Of a DNA stretch of 64,000 nt, positions 61,018-64,000 are shown one piece after another. The stretch is from positions 1-64,000 of the forward strand of contig NZ_WAAT01000050.1 of assembly GCF_008806375.1 (NCBI RefSeq), read 5' to 3'. The notes below the pieces were generated by a model. That model made no database searches, was not told the DNA's origin, and saw only the letters and a program-made list of their open reading frames with translations. This DNA comes from Pseudotamlana haliotis (GTDB lineage Bacteria; Bacteroidota; Bacteroidia; Flavobacteriales; Flavobacteriaceae). Made by a program: the position numbers and the translations under genes. Position 1 is the first letter of the stretch, and the number at the start of each line of letters is the position of its first letter.

Positions 61018-61503
61018 ATGATAAGATCCCTCAAAAAAAAAGACACCCAAGCGGTGTTAGATATTTATAATTATTATGTTTTAAATTCTGTGGCTACTTT
61101 TGATATTGATGCGTTAACTTTAGAAGCGTTTCAAATCAAAATAGAGCAAATTTATAAAGATTATCCCTTTATAGTTTTTGAAGAAAACAACGAAATTTTA
61201 GGCTATGCTTACGGAAGTCGGTTTCGTCCAAAGGCAGCTTACAACGATGTGGTAGAATCTACAGTTTATGTGAAGCATGATGCCCAAGGCAAGGCTATTG
61301 GAACCAAGCTATATGCAGAACTCATTGCCCAATTCATTGAGCGTGATTTTCATACGGTTTTAGGGGTGCTTACCATTCCTAACGATTCAAGCATTAAACT
61401 TCATGAGAAATTTGGCTTCGAAAAAGTAGCTCACCTAAAAGAAGTGGGTTATAAATTTGATACTTGGCAGCATGTTGGAATTTGGCAATTAAAGCTTAAC
61501 TAA
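61018..61503 (+). CDS. GNAT N-acetyltransferase (phosphinothricin acetyltransferase-like)
   Basis: A 161-residue GNAT enzyme. IRSLKKKDTQAVLDIYNYYV and LGYAYGSRFRPKAAYNDVVE are typical of the PAT/MddA branch, which acetylates phosphinothricin or methionine derivatives. STVYVKHDAQGKAIGTKLY holds the acetyl-CoA loop (Q-G-K-A-I-G). The natural substrate is unknown. It is convergent with the thioredoxin-like gene, with four bases overlapping. Confidence 0.86.
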   Translation: MIRSLKKKDTQAVLDIYNYYVLNSVATFDIDALTLEAFQIKIEQIYKDYPFIVFEENNEILGYAYGSRFRPKAAYNDVVESTVYVKHDAQGKAIGTKLYAELIAQFIERDFHTVLGVLTIPNDSSIKLHEKFGFEKVAHLKEVGYKFDTWQHVGIWQLKLN

Positions 61504-62057
61504 GATTTCCATTTAATACTACAACCTATACTTGGTTTTTGTGTCGTGGTATTTTCTTTAGCGTCTATCAAACAATCTAGAGCTTGTCTTAAATCATGAC
61601 CAGTAACGGGTTTACCGTTTCCAGGTCTAGAGTCGTCTAGTTGTCCGCGATAGGTCAATTTTAAATCCCCATCAAACAAGTAAAAATCTGGTGTGCAAGC
61701 GGCATCATAGGCTTTTGCAACACTTTGGCTTTCATCGTAAAGATAGGGGAAGGGGTAGTTTTCGTTCTTTGCGTGTAAGATCATTTTCTCCGGACCATCC
61801 TGCGGGTATTTAACAGCATCATTACTTGAAATGGCGATAAATCCGATGCCTTTTTCCGCGTAAGCGTTTGCTAGTGCTACGATTTCCTTGTTGATATGAA
61901 TCACAAACGGACAATGGTTACAAATAAACATGATAACGGTGCCTCGGTCTCCTTTTAAATCATTTAAGTTTAAGTTTTTTTGACTTATGGTATCAAGAAG
62001 TTCAAAATAAGGAGCTGTGGTTCCTAAGGGAAGCATATTTGATGGAGTATCTGCCAT
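61500..62057 (-). CDS. Thioredoxin-like (redoxin) family protein
   Basis: A 185-residue redoxin/AhpC-TSA type protein. It has APYFELLDTISQKNLNLNDL, then VIMFICNHCPFVIHINKEIV with a C-x-x-C centre, GFIAISSNDAVKYPQDGPEK and CTPDFYLFDGDLKLTYRGQL. No signal peptide is visible, so it is cytoplasmic. The NHCPFV form marks a distinct branch of the family, conserved in Bacteroidota; its partner is unknown. Confidence 0.87.
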   Translation of the reverse strand: MADTPSNMLPLGTTAPYFELLDTISQKNLNLNDLKGDRGTVIMFICNHCPFVIHINKEIVALANAYAEKGIGFIAISSNDAVKYPQDGPEKMILHAKNENYPFPYLYDESQSVAKAYDAACTPDFYLFDGDLKLTYRGQLDDSRPGNGKPVTGHDLRQALDCLIDAKENTTTQKPSIGCSIKWKS

Positions 62058-62104
62058 AATAATAAAGTTTGCTCAAATTTCGTGAATAATTGTATTTTTA
62101 AAAA

Positions 62105-62440
62105 ATGAAAGACTTAATAACTTTTGAAGATTTTACAAAAGTAGATTTACGCGTAGGCACTATTATAGAAGTGCATGATTTTCCAGAAGCTAGAAATCCA
62201 GCTTATCAATTATATATTGATTTTGGGTCATTAGGGGTTAAAAAAACATCAGCTCAAATTACCACGCTTTATAAAAAAGATGATTTAATTGACAAGCAGG
62301 TGGTTGCTGTGGTTAATTTCCCGAAGAAACAAATAGCAAATTTCATGAGTGAATGTTTGCTAATAGGTGCTGTGAATGCTAAAGATGTAGTACTTTTGAA
62401 CCCTGAAACTAAAGTGAAAAACGGAACAGCTGTAAGTTAA
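62105..62440 (+). CDS. tRNA-binding domain protein (CsaA-like)
   Basis: A 111-residue OB-fold protein of the CsaA/EMAPII type. FTKVDLRVGTIIEVHDFPEA and NPAYQLYIDFGSLGVKKTSA are hallmarks, followed by VVAVVNFPKKQIANFMSECL. CsaA is proposed to act as a tRNA-binding or chaperone-like protein. It is divergent from the redoxin gene with a 47-base gap. Confidence 0.88.
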   Translation: MKDLITFEDFTKVDLRVGTIIEVHDFPEARNPAYQLYIDFGSLGVKKTSAQITTLYKKDDLIDKQVVAVVNFPKKQIANFMSECLLIGAVNAKDVVLLNPETKVKNGTAVS

Positions 62441-62492
62441 TATGAAAACCAGACTGTTTTTGTAAGCGTTATTAATATAAGAAATAAGATCG

Positions 62493-63524
62493 TTGAAATA
62501 TATTTTTTTAAGTATTGTAAGAGGTTATATGAAATTAGGAATGTTTTTCTATTTCAAAAAAATCACTGTTTACAATCAGGAGCGTATGCCAAAGGATAAA
62601 TCTGTCCTTATATTAAGTAATCATCAAAATGGATTGGTAGATCCGTTGTTAATCGCAGTGACCTGCAAGCGCTTCTTTCACTTTCTAACCCGTGCAGGGG
62701 TGTTTAAAAAACCAGCATTAGCAAAATTGTTTCATGTGTTTCAAATGCTACCCGTTTATCGTATTCGTGATGGCTGGGGGAATCTCACAAACAACAATGC
62801 TATATTTGAAAAATGCACAAAGCTGTTAAGCCAAGATGAGGCTGTGGTAATATTTCCTGAAGGTGGTCATGATTTAAAGCGAACCATTCGTCCGCTAAGC
62901 AAAGGCTTTACAAGAATTGTTTTAGACACCTTAAAAAAGCACCCTGAAACCGATTTACAATTGCTTCCTGTAGGTTTAAATTATGAAGACCCCTTAATGT
63001 TTCCAGATAGCGTGTCTATTTTTTATGGAGAGCCCATAAAGGCTAGAGCTATTTGTACCGGAGAAAGAAATCAGGATTTGGTACATTTAAAATCTAGAGT
63101 TCAAGCGGAATTATCTGAGCTCACAACGGTGGTGCCACTTGAAACATACAGCGAATCTCTTAGTAAACTTGAAGCTTTAAATGTTGATTATCTTAAACCT
63201 CAGGCCGTAAATACCTGTATCAAAAATAATTTTCAATCTCCAGTACCAAAACCTAAAGAAACGTTTGTGGGATTGAAAAAGCTGTTCAGAAGGCTGTTAA
63301 TTATTAACTATATCATGCCTTATTTGGTTTGGAAGCGTTACGCCCAACCAAAAATTAAGGAGCTAGAGTTTGTGGCGACCTTTAGATTTGCGGTTACCAT
63401 AGTTTTGGGGCCACTTTGGTTATTGCTTACAGCTTTAATTCTTGGGTTGTGTTTTGGTTGGTTGTTGGCCTTGATCTATGTGGCGCTTAGTTTAACCGTG
63501 GTATTGTTGGCTGTAAAATTTTAA
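62493..63524 (+). CDS. PlsC-type glycerolipid acyltransferase
   Basis: A 343-residue membrane-associated acyltransferase. The catalytic block is LILSNHQNGLVDPLLIA (~40-56), an H-x5-D variant of the HX4D motif, followed by RAGVFKKPALAKLFHVFQML and the substrate motif VVIFPEGGHDLKRTIRPLSK. LLPVGLNYEDPLMFPDSVSI comes next. The C-terminus has two long hydrophobic helices (LGPLWLLLTALILGLCFGWL...), so it is anchored. It starts at TTG. Probable role: acylation of lysophosphatidate or another lipid; the exact acceptor is not deducible. Confidence 0.85.
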   Translation: MKYIFLSIVRGYMKLGMFFYFKKITVYNQERMPKDKSVLILSNHQNGLVDPLLIAVTCKRFFHFLTRAGVFKKPALAKLFHVFQMLPVYRIRDGWGNLTNNNAIFEKCTKLLSQDEAVVIFPEGGHDLKRTIRPLSKGFTRIVLDTLKKHPETDLQLLPVGLNYEDPLMFPDSVSIFYGEPIKARAICTGERNQDLVHLKSRVQAELSELTTVVPLETYSESLSKLEALNVDYLKPQAVNTCIKNNFQSPVPKPKETFVGLKKLFRRLLIINYIMPYLVWKRYAQPKIKELEFVATFRFAVTIVLGPLWLLLTALILGLCFGWLLALIYVALSLTVVLLAVKF

Positions 63525-63568
63525 ATTATAGTATAAAACAGAGCCCTTTAAAAAGTAAATTTACTATC

Positions 63569-63643
63569 GTCGGAACTTGATACAGATCGACAGAATGTGT
63601 GGTTATAAGTATGATGAGATTCTGAATCAAGTTCAGAATGACA
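63569..63643. repeat. Palindromic repeat with TTCAGAATGACA arm
   Basis: GTCGGAACTTGAT on the left and ATTCTGAATCAAGTTCAGAA plus TGACA on the right form an imperfect hairpin. The right arm is like the closing arm of the large array unit (TTCTGAATGACA). Confidence 0.6.
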
Positions 63644-63654
63644 AACTATAGCAT

Positions 63655-63695
63655 AAAAAAACCGCTAAACTTAAGCTTAACGGTTTATAATTTTA
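63655..63695 (-). terminator. Hairpin terminator for the downstream minus-strand gene
   Basis: On the minus strand AAACCGTTAAGC...TTAGCGGTTT forms a stem with one mismatch and is followed by a run of seven T. It lies 13 bases beyond the DUF3276 stop codon. Confidence 0.8.
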
Positions 63696-63708
63696 TATTC
63701 CTTTAATT

Positions 63709-64000
63709 TTAGATATCATCAAAACTAATATCGGTAAAGCTATCAGGTGTTTTTAATTCATCTTCAGTAACACGACTTGTAGGGTCGTATTCTTTTTTGA
63801 AGTCTTTTTGGTGACGCTCGCTAATAACTTCATCACCTTTTTCTTTAATGATATAATTGGTCATTTCAGCTAAAATCTCTTTAAATTCTGAAAAATCTTC
63901 CTTGTAGATATAAATTTTATGTTTTTTGTAATGAAATGATCCGTCGTCATTTGTGAACTTCTTACTTTCTGTGATTGTTAAGTAGTAATCATCTGCTTTA
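63709..64000 (-). CDS. DUF3276 / PUR-domain nucleic-acid-binding protein (partial)
   Basis: The last 96 residues of a gene that continues beyond the window. The visible part reads DDYYLTITESKKFTNDDGSF, then HYKKHKIYIYKEDFSEFKEI, MTNYIIKEKGDEVISERHQK and ends TDISFDDI. This is the C-terminal part of the small PUR-like (PC4/Pur-alpha fold) DUF3276 proteins that are conserved across Bacteroidota and bind single-stranded nucleic acid. The acidic tail is typical. A terminator follows. Confidence 0.88.
   Translation of the reverse strand, partial: KADDYYLTITESKKFTNDDGSFHYKKHKIYIYKEDFSEFKEILAEMTNYIIKEKGDEVISERHQKDFKKEYDPTSRVTEDELKTPDSFTDISFDDI

Noticed and set aside
1-64000. tRNA, rRNA, prophage or transposase genes
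   Set aside because: I saw no tRNA-like cloverleaf, no rRNA sequence, no transposase or integrase; small RNA genes without strong features could have been missed by eye.

Overview
The window is AT-rich DNA from a member of the Bacteroidota, most likely a marine-type Flavobacteriaceae. The signs are TAnnTTTG-type promoter elements, frequent TTG starts, little Shine-Dalgarno signal, a PorV/PorQ-family protein, a fused cyclophilin-FKBP immunophilin, a DUF3276 protein, and the block recQ / kdsD-tatC-CMD-lptB. The genus cannot be fixed from the sequence alone.

Layout. (1) 77-1939: an ABC-F ATPase on the minus strand. (2) 2165-34528: a very large surface-polysaccharide locus, almost all on the plus strand with genes overlapping by a few bases. 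It starts with export genes (Wza-like lipoprotein, Wzc-like tyrosine kinase, Wzm/Wzt-like ABC exporter). It continues with two sulfotransferase-type proteins, two methyltransferases, many GT2 and GT4 glycosyltransferases, a neuA-neuB-neuC set for CMP-sialic acid, an MBOAT/SGNH pair for O-acetylation and a hexapeptide acetyltransferase. (3) 34556-36735: a tandem array of seventeen ~114-bp hairpin-forming units, interrupted by a small GIY-YIG nuclease gene. (4) 36803-43239: an effector island with a PAAR-like tip protein, a 1288-residue multidomain protein carrying two candidate peptidoglycan hydrolase domains, and three small lipoproteins, the first two of which are good immunity candidates. 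(5) 43662-48558: the polysaccharide locus resumes with two GT4 enzymes, an O-antigen ligase/polymerase-like membrane protein and the initiating polyprenyl glycosylphosphotransferase. (6) 48690-49357: a PIN-domain toxin-antitoxin pair. (7) 49436-64000: mostly housekeeping genes: an Lnb-like (DUF4105) membrane protein with a PorV-like protein, pssA, a DUF808 protein, the lptB/CMD/tatC/kdsD operon divergent from recQ, the immunophilin, small enzymes, a PlsC-like acyltransferase, and the 3' part of a DUF3276 gene that runs off the window.

Working together: WcaJ-like initiation (47167) on undecaprenyl phosphate would be followed by about fifteen glycosyltransferases. The product would be decorated with sialic acid, sulfate, acetyl and methyl groups and exported through the ABC pair with the Wza/Wzc envelope apparatus. 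The effector island sits between two parts of this locus and looks like an insertion next to a recombination-prone repeat array. Intergenic regions also carry several families of dispersed imperfect palindromes, one of which is related to the unit of the large array.
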